In this document: positions 28,437-36,535 of the stretch, one piece after another
How positions within the stretch are numbered: the stretch's first letter is position 1
Layout of the letters: each line of letters starts with the position of its first letter
Source: Thiosulfatimonas sediminis
Lineage (GTDB): Bacteria > Pseudomonadota > Gammaproteobacteria > Thiomicrospirales > Thiomicrospiraceae
DNA length: 64,000 nt
Direction of reading: 5' to 3'
Assembly (NCBI RefSeq): GCF_011398355.1
Contig: NZ_AP021889.1
Location: 2,046,001 to 2,110,000 of the forward strand
Translations under genes and position numbers: made by a program
Notes under the pieces: model-generated
The model's input: only the letters and a program-made list of their open reading frames with translations
Databases searched by the model: none
Told to the model about the DNA's origin: nothing

Positions 28437-29423
28437 TTACTCTGACACCTTTATTTTTTTATTTTTCACTAAAATTCTAAAATAGGGGTGCTTTCCATTA
28501 ATAGATAAATCCTTATCGTCATCCCCCTTTCTAAACTTTATTATTTCAAACTGATCAGGGTTGAATTTATGAAGAAATGTTATTGGTACACCCATAACAC
28601 CTTCATAATCTAAAGGTATGTCTTTTGTTTTGTTTACATTAATGCCATCGTAATTATCATACTTAGGATATTCATTTTCGTTGCCATAATACTTTTTAAC
28701 CAACTGAATATCTTCATGCCGCTTGAATGAATCTAAGTTCGTAAGCCACAAGCAATTATTTGGCGACACAATCCTGTTTCCCGACTCATCAATTCTTGCT
28801 TCAGTTCCATAAAGTTCGTAATGTTCAGGAACTATAAATCCAGACACCCCTCTGCCTAAATTAATACCTAGCCATGCCATATTTTCTTTGATTAATTTGA
28901 AAATTTCTTTATAAGTTATCGCATTAACATTTCCGATTATTAAGAACTTCTTATCATGACTAACAAGTTGCTCAACATACTCTCTAAACAGTGAGAATGG
29001 AGGATTTGTAACCACAATATCCGCTTGCTTTAGAAGCTCTAAACTCTCAGCGCTACGAAAGTCACCGTCGCCTTTGAACGGAATAACCTTTATAGATTCT
29101 ATGCTGGACTTCTGCTTAGGCGTATTTTCGTACTCATAGAAAAAACCTCTTTCTGACGATATTTGATTAAATAGGTCTTCGGACTGTTCTCTATAGCAAG
29201 AGGCTATGACTTTTTTAAGCCCTAACTCGTCAAAATTAGAGGCGAAGTATTTGAAAAAATTGCTTATTCTGGGGTCATCACAATTACAAAAAACAACCTT
29301 ATCTTTAAAATGAGGCTTATAGTGCTTCAACTCACTTTCAATATCACAAAGCTGCGTATAGAACTCATCACTCTTTGATTTCTTTGCTTTTTGAAGAAGC
29401 TTATTGGTTGCTTTTCTTGCCAT
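28437..29423 (-). CDS. EcoRI-type adenine-N6 DNA methyltransferase
   Basis: Protects host DNA by methylating the inner adenine of GAATTC, as inferred from the family. 328 residues against 326 for M.EcoRI as I remember it. The start MARKATNKLLQKAKKSKSDE, NCDDPRISNFFKYF, the catalytic motif IV at 140-143 (NPPF, in VVTNPPFSLFREY), RGVSGFIVPEHYELYGTEA, Cys224 in SPNNCLWLTNL and the run NVNKTKDIPLDY all match that protein closely. It follows the nuclease gene by 38 bases, in the same R-then-M order as on the EcoRI plasmid. The region is AT-rich compared with its neighbours. 77 bases separate its stop from thyA, with no attC seen there. Confidence 0.93.
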   Translation of the reverse strand: MARKATNKLLQKAKKSKSDEFYTQLCDIESELKHYKPHFKDKVVFCNCDDPRISNFFKYFASNFDELGLKKVIASCYREQSEDLFNQISSERGFFYEYENTPKQKSSIESIKVIPFKGDGDFRSAESLELLKQADIVVTNPPFSLFREYVEQLVSHDKKFLIIGNVNAITYKEIFKLIKENMAWLGINLGRGVSGFIVPEHYELYGTEARIDESGNRIVSPNNCLWLTNLDSFKRHEDIQLVKKYYGNENEYPKYDNYDGINVNKTKDIPLDYEGVMGVPITFLHKFNPDQFEIIKFRKGDDDKDLSINGKHPYFRILVKNKKIKVSE

Positions 29424-29461
29424 TAAATGTTTGCCTTAAAATTCTATCTTGTGTATCACTA

Positions 29462-30295
29462 TTATTCAGACGTGATCTGAGTAAATAGATCGCTACCTAA
29501 TACTTTTAGTGATGTTTTTGAAACCTCTAACATTATCTTAAACATATCTTCAGTGGCCCACTTCTCTCCAGTCCCTTGAGTATAGATAGAGGCCGCTTGA
29601 AGCATAATGGTTTTATTTTTGTGTTTAACAAACTTGTTAACGCATAAATTCTTGTTTATAGGCATTCCATAATTTGCAGATGTCAACCTATCTAACCTAT
29701 TCAGCATGCCAGAATTATACTCAAGGGTTACAACTCTACCGTCAGGCCTAGATATTGAAATTGTTTCTATAAGAAAATTTGATCCTTCCAAGAATAATAT
29801 ATAAGGAAAATGATTTTCAGATAGCATGAAGTTTGCTATTTCTGAAATATTTTTATGAGATCGCTCTATAGCATTGCCCGCTGCCATTAGATCTTGGTTG
29901 TTTTTAGCTCCTACCAACTGGCCATTCTGGATATTTTCTATATCCTTACCTTGGTGCTTGGCTTCTGTTACCAGAATTACCCTCCACTCGTCATTATCAT
30001 CTTTTACTTCAATAATTCCGCCGTCAGGTTTAATGCTTGAATTAACAACAAATAAAGTCTGCCCCAATTCAGGATCAACTTTTCTTAGTGATTCATTTAT
30101 TTCTTCTTTCTTTAAGCTATTTCTATACCGAAAAGATAGGCTTGGGTATTCCTTATCAAGCTCTTCCATAACCAACTTGGATATTTTTCCAACAGTTAGA
30201 TCGTGTGATTTGGCCTGTTCTCCAAATATACCAACAACACCTTGAGATTGCTTATGTTGGCTGGTTAGTCTATTCGACTGATTCTTTTTTGCCAT
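29462..30295 (-). CDS. EcoRI-type restriction endonuclease
   Basis: Type II nuclease predicted to cut GAATTC. 277 residues, exactly the length of EcoRI. Catalytic residues fall at the same numbers: Asp91 (KPDGGI), Glu111 and Lys113 (TEAKHQG). The base-reading segment AAGNAIERSH places Asn141, Glu144 and Arg145, with Met137, Ala138 and Ala142, as in EcoRI; Arg200 and Arg203 are also kept. Substitutions are mild (for example Met197 for Ile). From memory I judge the two proteins to be well over half identical, closer than RsrI. A sampled stretch (29461-29520) is 19/60 G+C against 32/60 in nearby lgt, a sign of transfer. It follows an attC site by 46 bases. Confidence 0.95.
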   Translation of the reverse strand: MAKKNQSNRLTSQHKQSQGVVGIFGEQAKSHDLTVGKISKLVMEELDKEYPSLSFRYRNSLKKEEINESLRKVDPELGQTLFVVNSSIKPDGGIIEVKDDNDEWRVILVTEAKHQGKDIENIQNGQLVGAKNNQDLMAAGNAIERSHKNISEIANFMLSENHFPYILFLEGSNFLIETISISRPDGRVVTLEYNSGMLNRLDRLTSANYGMPINKNLCVNKFVKHKNKTIMLQAASIYTQGTGEKWATEDMFKIMLEVSKTSLKVLGSDLFTQITSE

Positions 30296-30341
30296 TTTAT
30301 AAAATTCCGTTATTTATCGACTGAAATTTGAGCTCTTGAGC

Positions 30342-30402
30342 TTATAACGTTTACGCTAACCGGCCGCGCGTTAGCGCGGTCGGGTTGAGTGAATTGTTAG
30401 GC
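30342..30402 (-). repeat. attC site (integron cassette recombination site)
   Basis: 61 bases. On the minus strand it starts GCCTAAC (fits RYYYAAC) and ends GTTATAA. The inside is an imperfect inverted repeat: TTCACTCAACCCGACCGCGC against GCGCGGCCGGTTAGCGTAA, with one unpaired base as expected for attC strand choice. It begins three bases after the stop of the upstream cassette gene, the usual cassette layout. The end box departs from GTTRRRY but resembles boxes of marine chromosomal integrons. Confidence 0.82.
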
Positions 30403-30405
30403 ATC

Positions 30406-30636
30406 TCAGCCTTTATAAACCAAGAATTTTGATGCTTTTCTATTGCCAGCAATATGCAAAAGTAAATACAAACGCTTTCCGCCAAGAGCTTTGTGCCCCC
30501 AGTCAAAATGGTATTGTTCTCTAAAACTTAATATGATGCTTGAATGAGCTGGAATGCATTTATCACTTACATCGTCTTCTGGGTTTTCATTTCTATAAGG
30601 AACCCATTTCATTCCTTTTTTCTTACAAAACAACAA
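30406..30636 (-). CDS. Small cassette gene, unknown function
   Basis: Up to 76 residues from a TTG at 30636, or 68 from the ATG at 30612 (MKWVPYRNENPEDD). I do not recognise it. It is a soluble-looking basic and aromatic protein (FREQYHFDWGHKALGG, LYLLLHIAGNRKASKFLVYKG). The stop lies three bases before attC, which marks it as a cassette gene. Neither start has a well-spaced ribosome site, and the frame stays open upstream to 30685 across the junction with the integrase remnant, so the 5' end may have been lost or altered by the rearrangement. Confidence 0.5.
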   Translation of the reverse strand: MLFCKKKGMKWVPYRNENPEDDVSDKCIPAHSSIILSFREQYHFDWGHKALGGKRLYLLLHIAGNRKASKFLVYKG

Positions 30637-30653
30637 TTCCCAGTAAGTTACTA

Positions 30654-30671
30654 TAATAAAGGTAATAAAGG
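30654..30671. repeat. 9-base tandem repeat at the integron junction
   Basis: TAATAAAGG occurs twice in tandem, directly beside the point where integrase similarity begins (30673). It may be a scar of the deletion that removed the integrase 5' end. Confidence 0.6.
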
Positions 30672-30672
30672 T

Positions 30673-30762
30673 GTCGGAGTAAAATTAACGATGATTTATA
30701 CCCATGTGTTAAATCAGGGTGGTCAAGGTGTCATTAGTCCTTTTGACCAACTTTACATTTAA
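30673..30762 (+). pseudogene. intI: Integron integrase (intI) C-terminal remnant
   Basis: 29 codons in frame to a TAA stop. The segment TMIYTHVLNQGGQGVISP is the C terminus of IntI tyrosine recombinases; the Tyr in MIYTHV is the nucleophile position (Tyr312 of IntI1), and the GGxGVxSP tail is typical of integron integrases. Everything upstream of about 30673 is unrelated sequence, so at least nine tenths of the gene is gone. The Arg-His-Arg catalytic residues are lost, so it cannot be active. Confidence 0.85.
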
Positions 30763-30834
30763 TCCTTCAAATTTAGAAGGTGCGTTCCCATTCGGGCGCA
30801 TAGGAACGAGCAAAGCAGCTAAATACTGTTGCAT
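30709..30834 (-). other. 41-codon frame after lgt whose start resembles thyA
   Basis: It begins four codons past the lgt stop region with MQQYLAALL, close to the start of ThyA (MRQYLDLLQ here), then runs into sequence antisense to the integrase remnant. Since thyA is the usual neighbour of lgt, this may be the leftover first codons of an ancestral thyA cut by the insertion. The match is only about five residues, so chance is quite possible. Confidence 0.3.
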
Positions 30835-30840
30835 TTTTTC

Positions 30841-31635
30841 TTAACCTTTAGCCTGTTTGCGATAGGCATACCCAATTAAGCCAGCACCGATAAGAATCAT
30901 CGGCGTCGAGAGTATCTGCCCCATGGTCACCCAATCAAACAGCAGGTAGCCGAGTTGTTGATCAGGCACGCGCCAGAATTCGACTATAAAACGGAAGGTG
31001 CCGTAACCGACTAAGAACAAGCCGGCAACACTGCCTGCCGGACGCGGTTTGCGCGCGAACCATAAAAGCAGAATCAGTAGCACCAAGCCTTCCAGTAAAG
31101 CTTCGAGCAGTTGCGTCGGATATTTGGTCACCGTCGCTTGCAGATAAGGGTCATACACTGCCATGCCCAGCGGTGAGTCGGTGACCTTGCCCCAAAGTTC
31201 GCCATTGATGAAATTGCCGATTCTTCCCGTCAGCAGACCGATCGGCACTAAAGGCGCGACAAAATCGCCGACCTGTAACAGGCTTTGATGGGTTTTACGT
31301 GCAAACAGAATCAATGCGATTGTCACTCCAAGCAGACCGCCGTGGAAGGACATTCCGCCCTGCCAGACTTTGAAAACATCCAGTGGCGCTTCAATATAGT
31401 GCGCCAAATCATAAAATAGGATATAGCCGATACGACCGCCAGCAATCACCCCTAAGGCAACATAAAACAACAGGTCACCAACCATCTCGCTGTTCCAAGG
31501 TGCGCGACTTTTGGCGCGGTATACACCCAGCGCCCACCCGCCGACAAAGGCGATCAAGTACATCAAGCCGTACCAATGAATTTGCAAAGGCCCCAAAGCC
31601 AGCGCGACCGGATCAATTTCAGGATAAGACCACAT
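30841..31635 (-). CDS. lgt: Lgt, prolipoprotein diacylglyceryl transferase
   Basis: Transfers diacylglycerol from phosphatidylglycerol to the lipobox cysteine of prolipoproteins at the inner membrane. 264 residues from the ATG at 31635 (MWSYPEIDPVALALGPLQIHWYG), the usual Lgt start; an upstream ATG at 31722 would add 29 unrelated residues. Seven membrane segments; the signature GRIGNFINGELWGKVTD near 130-146 and MSFHGGLLGV near 95-104 are visible. A GAATTC site lies at 30976. Downstream of it is the integron remnant instead of thyA. Confidence 0.95.
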   Translation of the reverse strand: MWSYPEIDPVALALGPLQIHWYGLMYLIAFVGGWALGVYRAKSRAPWNSEMVGDLLFYVALGVIAGGRIGYILFYDLAHYIEAPLDVFKVWQGGMSFHGGLLGVTIALILFARKTHQSLLQVGDFVAPLVPIGLLTGRIGNFINGELWGKVTDSPLGMAVYDPYLQATVTKYPTQLLEALLEGLVLLILLLWFARKPRPAGSVAGLFLVGYGTFRFIVEFWRVPDQQLGYLLFDWVTMGQILSTPMILIGAGLIGYAYRKQAKG

Positions 31636-31749
31636 AAGCTGTTTACATCCAACTAAAGCATAAAAAATGTTATCGGCATAATACCAAAAAAGCGCAAAAC
31701 CCGAGACAGGCATTGCGCTCAAGAGCCCAAAAAACGGGCTGATAGAGGA

Positions 31750-33813
31750 TTAAATTTTAAACTGACCGACCAACTTCTCTAGACGCAAAGCCAACTGCAT
31801 AAGATTTTCTCCAGCCCGTTTGGTGCGGCTTGCTCCGTTTAACGAATCCTCGGTGACTTGATGAATATCGGATATATTGCTGTTAATTTCTTGCGCCAAC
31901 TGTGTTTGAGCGTGCGCAGCCTTTAACATATGTCCAGACATCTGGCTGATATCCTGCATCAAAACCGTTACCGGCTGCAAGGTATCACGCGATTGATTGA
32001 CACTGCGCATTGAGCTTTGCGCCGCTTGCTGCCCTTTATCGACAACCTGCACCGTGGCTTCGGTTGCAAGAATAATTTTAGTAATAATCTGTTCAATTTC
32101 ACTGGTCGAATCTTGTGTTCGTTTTGCCAGTGATCGGACCTCATCAGCAACCACCGCAAATCCTCGGCCATGTTCACCGGCACGCGCCGCTTCGATTGCT
32201 GCATTCAATGCCAATAAATTGGTCTGTTCGGCAATCTCACGAATCACATTAACCACCATGCCAATCGATTTACCGTCTTCGCGCAGCGCCATGACCGAAT
32301 CAATCATCGCTTGCATATTGTCCGACAACCGCAACATTTCTTGTGCTGTCTGCTGTACTGTCTGACCACCTTCAAGAACCCGCTCTGCCGCTTGTGCAGT
32401 GGCACGCGTTGTATTACTCGAATAATCTTCAACGCTTTGTGCCTGATTGGTCATTTCCAAGATCGAACGACTTAAACCACTGGTGGCTTTCATCTGCTGT
32501 TGCACGCCGTTATTCATCGACAGAGTAATCTGTTGCAGATGTTCAGACGACGATTCCAACTCATATAACGTCTGGCTAATTTGCGACAACAGGGTTTGAA
32601 TGCGGCCAATAAATTGATTGAAATGCAACGCCAAATCGCCAATTTCATCGCGACTCTGAATCGGCAAACGCTGGGTTAAATCACCAGAACCTTTGGCAAT
32701 CGCTTCCATCGCTTCAGAAATTTGCGCCACCGGCTCAACCACCGCATCGGTCACTTTGCGTGAGATGAACATACCAACCAATTGACCGGTCACCGATAAC
32801 AGCAGCAGCAACACCAGATTCCAAAAACTGCCATTGGCTAATTCTTCACCAGATTCCCGCGTATGGGTTTGCGCTAAGGTTTTAAGCCCGCTAAAACTGC
32901 TTTGCAAATGCTGATAAATAGGCGCAATCTGTTTTTCCATCAACTGTAAGTCATGACGCCAATATTCCCCCTGATGGAGCATTTTGGCGGACAGATAATT
33001 TTGTTGATAATCGGCAAACGCCTGTTCAATTTGCTCGATGGCCAACTCCTCTTCAAGGGTTAGGCTCGCCGCCTTAGCATCCATAGCGTTTGCAAGTGAC
33101 GATTCAGACTGCGCTTTGAGTTGCCCCAATAAACCGGAGAACTGCAATAAATAGCGTTCCACTTGCGTCGCCATTTCATCACTGCGAAACGCCAAATAAC
33201 CTCGGAAATTGCTAATGACATTCAACCAAGCCGCCTCCATTTCTAAGACAAGATTCAAGGTTGGCGCACGCTCGGCACTTAATATCGCCATTTCAGAATT
33301 ACGCATCAATAAAATCGATTGCTGAATCACACGACTTAGCGGCAAAATTTGATTTTCTGCATACGCATAAGCAGGATATTTTTGACTGGGGGAACTCTGC
33401 ATTTTTTGTACTTGCAGAATCAATGGCGGCAACTTTTGTAGCTGCGCTTCAATATCGGAAAGATAAGGGAGATATTCGCTGCTGCGCTCGCTCTTAATGA
33501 GTAACGCTTGCAAAACGTTGATTTTAGATTTGCTCTGCTCTTGCTGCTGCAAATAGATTTGTAAATCGGTCAGATTACCACTTAACACATACCCATTCAG
33601 TAAGGTGATGCTTTGCTCTAAATGCAACGCCAAATCTTGCGCGGCGTTTTCCAGTGGCTGAGTTTCATTAACCAATTCGACGACATTATTACGCACAATC
33701 AAAAGATTGACGACAGCCTGAATGGTGATAATCGCCAACGCCAACCAGATGACCCCAAAACCGAATTTCATCTTTTTGCGCAGGCTAAGATTGTTCAATA
33801 TCTGTTTCATCAT
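31750..33813 (-). CDS. Methyl-accepting chemotaxis protein
   Basis: 687 residues. Membrane segment at about 17-38, a four-helix-type periplasmic sensor domain to about 325, second membrane segment near 330-350 ([20 protein letters not shown]), HAMP domain to about 405, and the cytoplasmic signalling hairpin with tip [41 protein letters not shown]. There is no C-terminal tether peptide and no extra sensor domain. The ligand cannot be read from the sequence. It lies between murG and lgt, 80 bases after murG, and is unrelated to both. Confidence 0.94.
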   Translation of the reverse strand: MMKQILNNLSLRKKMKFGFGVIWLALAIITIQAVVNLLIVRNNVVELVNETQPLENAAQDLALHLEQSITLLNGYVLSGNLTDLQIYLQQQEQSKSKINVLQALLIKSERSSEYLPYLSDIEAQLQKLPPLILQVQKMQSSPSQKYPAYAYAENQILPLSRVIQQSILLMRNSEMAILSAERAPTLNLVLEMEAAWLNVISNFRGYLAFRSDEMATQVERYLLQFSGLLGQLKAQSESSLANAMDAKAASLTLEEELAIEQIEQAFADYQQNYLSAKMLHQGEYWRHDLQLMEKQIAPIYQHLQSSFSGLKTLAQTHTRESGEELANGSFWNLVLLLLLSVTGQLVGMFISRKVTDAVVEPVAQISEAMEAIAKGSGDLTQRLPIQSRDEIGDLALHFNQFIGRIQTLLSQISQTLYELESSSEHLQQITLSMNNGVQQQMKATSGLSRSILEMTNQAQSVEDYSSNTTRATAQAAERVLEGGQTVQQTAQEMLRLSDNMQAMIDSVMALREDGKSIGMVVNVIREIAEQTNLLALNAAIEAARAGEHGRGFAVVADEVRSLAKRTQDSTSEIEQIITKIILATEATVQVVDKGQQAAQSSMRSVNQSRDTLQPVTVLMQDISQMSGHMLKAAHAQTQLAQEINSNISDIHQVTEDSLNGASRTKRAGENLMQLALRLEKLVGQFKI

Positions 33814-33893
33814 AATTTTTACAAGCGAGTGAGAACGAGAATTGCATTACAGCAAATAACGAACCAAGTTGTAAAAACCAATGAAATTTTAGC

Positions 33894-35021
33894 TTAAAGT
33901 TGGGTGGACGACTCTCCATCGCCATTTAACATCATTAACAGCTGTGCGGTGATTTTCTCTCTGGCTTGAGTCGCAGCCTGTTGACGAATTTTTTGTGAAG
34001 CCTCCGCACGACGAGTTCCTTGGAACCAGGCGCTTAATGACTGCGCCAAAGAAACCGCGTCCAAACTGTCTTGCTGAATAATCTCTCCACCACCAATATC
34101 GACTAACGCTTGCGCATTGGCTGTTTGATGATCGTCTACCGCGTGAGGATAAGGCACCATTATCGCTGGACGCGCCGCCGCCATTAACTCGGAAACCGTC
34201 AAGGCCCCAGAGCGACACACCAAAAGCGTCGCCTCGGCATAGGCGCGATTCATATCATCTATAAAAGGCACCACCTCAGCATCAACGCCCGCATCGGCAT
34301 AAGCTTGTTGCGCATCAGCCAACGTTTTAGCGCCGGTTTGATGCACCACTTGAATCGGCAAGGTATCTTGCAATAATGCCAAGGCTTTTGGCACCGTAAT
34401 GTTTAACGCTTGCGCGCCACGGCTGCCGCCCAAAACCAAAAGACGACATGGGGCTTCTTGACTCACTGGCATAATCTGCTCCAAGCCCTCACGCACCGGA
34501 TTGCCAAACAATTGACAATTTGCGTCCGCCGGAAAAGTATGCGGACTCTCATCCGTGGTCGGAAAAGCCTGCATCACCAAAGCCGCTTTTTTTGCTAACA
34601 GACGATTCGTCAATCCTGGAATCGCATTTTGTTCGTGAATCACCAACGGAATCTGCAAACTGCGCGCCGCTAAACCACCAGGACCACACACAAACCCCCC
34701 CATACCCAACACCAAATCGGGTTGCACTTGACGCAAAATGTGTTGCGCTTGGCGGTAAGCTCGCCAAACATTCAGCGGCGCTTTTAACCAGCCCAGCAGG
34801 CCGTTACCACGCAAACCGCGAATCTTGATTTCAGAAAATGGCAGCTGCGCTTTCTCGACCCAGCTTTTCTCCATACCACCAACCGTGCCTAGCCAATGAA
34901 CCTCAACCGTTACACCATTCAATTGATGCTTTTGTAACTCTTGAGCAATGGCAATACCCGGAAACACATGACCGCCGGTTCCACCGGCCATTATCAAGAC
35001 TTTTTTTGCCGCTTTATTCAT
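33894..35021 (-). CDS. murG: MurG, lipid II-forming GlcNAc transferase
   Basis: Adds GlcNAc to lipid I on the cytoplasmic face of the inner membrane to make lipid II. 375 residues. Visible: KVLIMAGGTGGHVFPGIAIAQEL at the N terminus, WLGTVGGMEKSWVEKA, GMGGFVCGPGGLAARSL, LLVLGGSRGAQALN at the start of the C-terminal domain, and the UDP-GlcNAc-binding VCRSGALTVSELMAAARPAIMVPYPHAVDDHQTANA. It is the last gene of the first dcw segment; murC, normally next, lies about 24 kb downstream. Confidence 0.97.
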   Translation of the reverse strand: MNKAAKKVLIMAGGTGGHVFPGIAIAQELQKHQLNGVTVEVHWLGTVGGMEKSWVEKAQLPFSEIKIRGLRGNGLLGWLKAPLNVWRAYRQAQHILRQVQPDLVLGMGGFVCGPGGLAARSLQIPLVIHEQNAIPGLTNRLLAKKAALVMQAFPTTDESPHTFPADANCQLFGNPVREGLEQIMPVSQEAPCRLLVLGGSRGAQALNITVPKALALLQDTLPIQVVHQTGAKTLADAQQAYADAGVDAEVVPFIDDMNRAYAEATLLVCRSGALTVSELMAAARPAIMVPYPHAVDDHQTANAQALVDIGGGEIIQQDSLDAVSLAQSLSAWFQGTRRAEASQKIRQQAATQAREKITAQLLMMLNGDGESSTQL

Positions 35022-35116
35022 TGTTTCTTTCTAACCTTTGACTAGAGACGGTTGACAATTCAATAACGTGAGCCCACGAGTCGTGCTTAAAAAAGCACAC
35101 ATTTATGTTTACCGAT

Positions 35117-36520
35117 TTATGTATGCCGAGCTAGCCGTGCGCTCAGTCGTGCGAACCGTGACGCTTTCATTTGAGAAGTCATTTTGCCCGAACCCGCCCG
35201 AGTATTCGACGAGCCTGCGGATGGACTCACCGCACGCACTTTTGCAACCGGCTTGTCGCCCGTCCTTGCTGCGCCAGCTTTATTGTGCGATTTGGACTTG
35301 CTGGATTTTACCGCATTCGACTGCCCCATCACCTCGGGCTCTAAAGCCTGCTTTTCATCATAATCATCGCTGTTTTTCGGATCAGGATAAAAGCGTGAGA
35401 CATGTTCTATTTTTAGCACCACCGCGAAAGCAATTAAAAACAGAATCATGCTCGAACCACCATAACTAAACAGCGGAAGTGTCAAGCCTTTAGTGGGCAT
35501 GAGTCCGAAATTGGAGCCGACATTAATAAAAATCTGCAGTGCGACCCAAAAACTGACGCCATAAACAAACAGAGCCCCAAATTGATAGTTAGCACGCTTC
35601 GCCTGATCGGCAATACGGAACAATTTATAAATAATTGCCATATAGGTCATCAGCAACAGCAAAATGCCAATAAATCCAAACTCTTCAGCAAAAATGGAAA
35701 TAATAAAGTCGGTATGAGCATCGGGAAGATACAGCATTTTTTGCACACTCTGCCCTAATCCTACGCCGGTCCAACCACCGGAACCTTGTGCAATCAGCGC
35801 TTGAATGAGCTGATAACCAACACCAAATGGATCTTGCCAGGGTTCATAAAAATTCAACATCCGCTCGATACGATAATGATCTTGTATAAAAAACAAACCC
35901 AAAAACAGAAAAAGCGGCATCATAACAACCACAAAAATCGACAAGGGTGCGCCGGAAATCAAAAGCATTCCAGCAAGAATCATCGCCACCACAAAAATAC
36001 TGCCAAAATCCGGCTCAAGAAACAGTAAAAACGCCATCAAGCCAAAAGGCAATGAGAGGCGGAAGATGGCACTGATGCCCTTTTCAACTTCATTTTTATG
36101 AATCGTTAAAAACGCCGCCATGAAGACAATCGCAGTAAATTTCATCAATTCCGAGGGTTGGAAATTAAAAATGCCCAACGGCAACCAACGTTTTGAACCG
36201 TTGATTTCAGTACCGATCAAAAGTACCAAAACCAATAACACTAGACTAAACAGCAACAGATAACCGCGTTTGCGAATCCACAGCGACAAGGGAATTTGAT
36301 AAGCGATATAGGCGGCGATTAAACCTATGAAAATAGCAAAAGACTGACGTATTAAAAAGAAAAACTCATTGCCGTATTTCATCTCGGCGTAACTAACCGA
36401 AGCGGAAAACAACATCACCAGCCCAACAAACATGATACCGGCCAATAAGCTAATCAGGCCATAATCCAATTTATCTTGCGGTTGCGTCGAGCCCAGCGAA
36501 GGAGGTTTTATTGTCTGCAT
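35117..36520 (-). CDS. ftsW: FtsW, septal peptidoglycan polymerase (SEDS) with long C-terminal tail
   Basis: SEDS-family glycosyltransferase that polymerises lipid II at the septum with FtsI. 467 residues with about ten membrane segments. Visible: LVMLFSASVSYAEMKYGNEFFFLIRQS near the start, KRWLPLGIFNFQPSELMKFT near 120, FAEEFGFIGILLLLMTY near 285 and GLTLPLFSYGGSSMILFLIAFAVVL near 345. After about residue 385 comes an 80-residue Ser/Ala/Lys-rich cytoplasmic tail, longer than usual and probably disordered. It lies 15 bases after murD and 95 before murG. Confidence 0.96.
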   Translation of the reverse strand: MQTIKPPSLGSTQPQDKLDYGLISLLAGIMFVGLVMLFSASVSYAEMKYGNEFFFLIRQSFAIFIGLIAAYIAYQIPLSLWIRKRGYLLLFSLVLLVLVLLIGTEINGSKRWLPLGIFNFQPSELMKFTAIVFMAAFLTIHKNEVEKGISAIFRLSLPFGLMAFLLFLEPDFGSIFVVAMILAGMLLISGAPLSIFVVVMMPLFLFLGLFFIQDHYRIERMLNFYEPWQDPFGVGYQLIQALIAQGSGGWTGVGLGQSVQKMLYLPDAHTDFIISIFAEEFGFIGILLLLMTYMAIIYKLFRIADQAKRANYQFGALFVYGVSFWVALQIFINVGSNFGLMPTKGLTLPLFSYGGSSMILFLIAFAVVLKIEHVSRFYPDPKNSDDYDEKQALEPEVMGQSNAVKSSKSKSHNKAGAARTGDKPVAKVRAVSPSAGSSNTRAGSGKMTSQMKASRFARLSARLARHT

Positions 36521-36535
36521 TCGATAACCTAAAAA

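Larger units (their letters stand above)
28437..30762. mobile_element. Integron remnant with EcoRI-type R-M cargo between lgt and thyA
   Basis: From right to left: integrase C-terminal remnant (plus strand), a small cassette gene with its attC site, then the R-M gene pair (minus strand). The integrase points away from the cassettes, which is the classical integron layout. The integrase 5' part, the attI site and any attC after the methyltransferase are missing, so it is probably no longer mobile by its own means. It splits the usual lgt-thyA pair. Confidence 0.7.
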
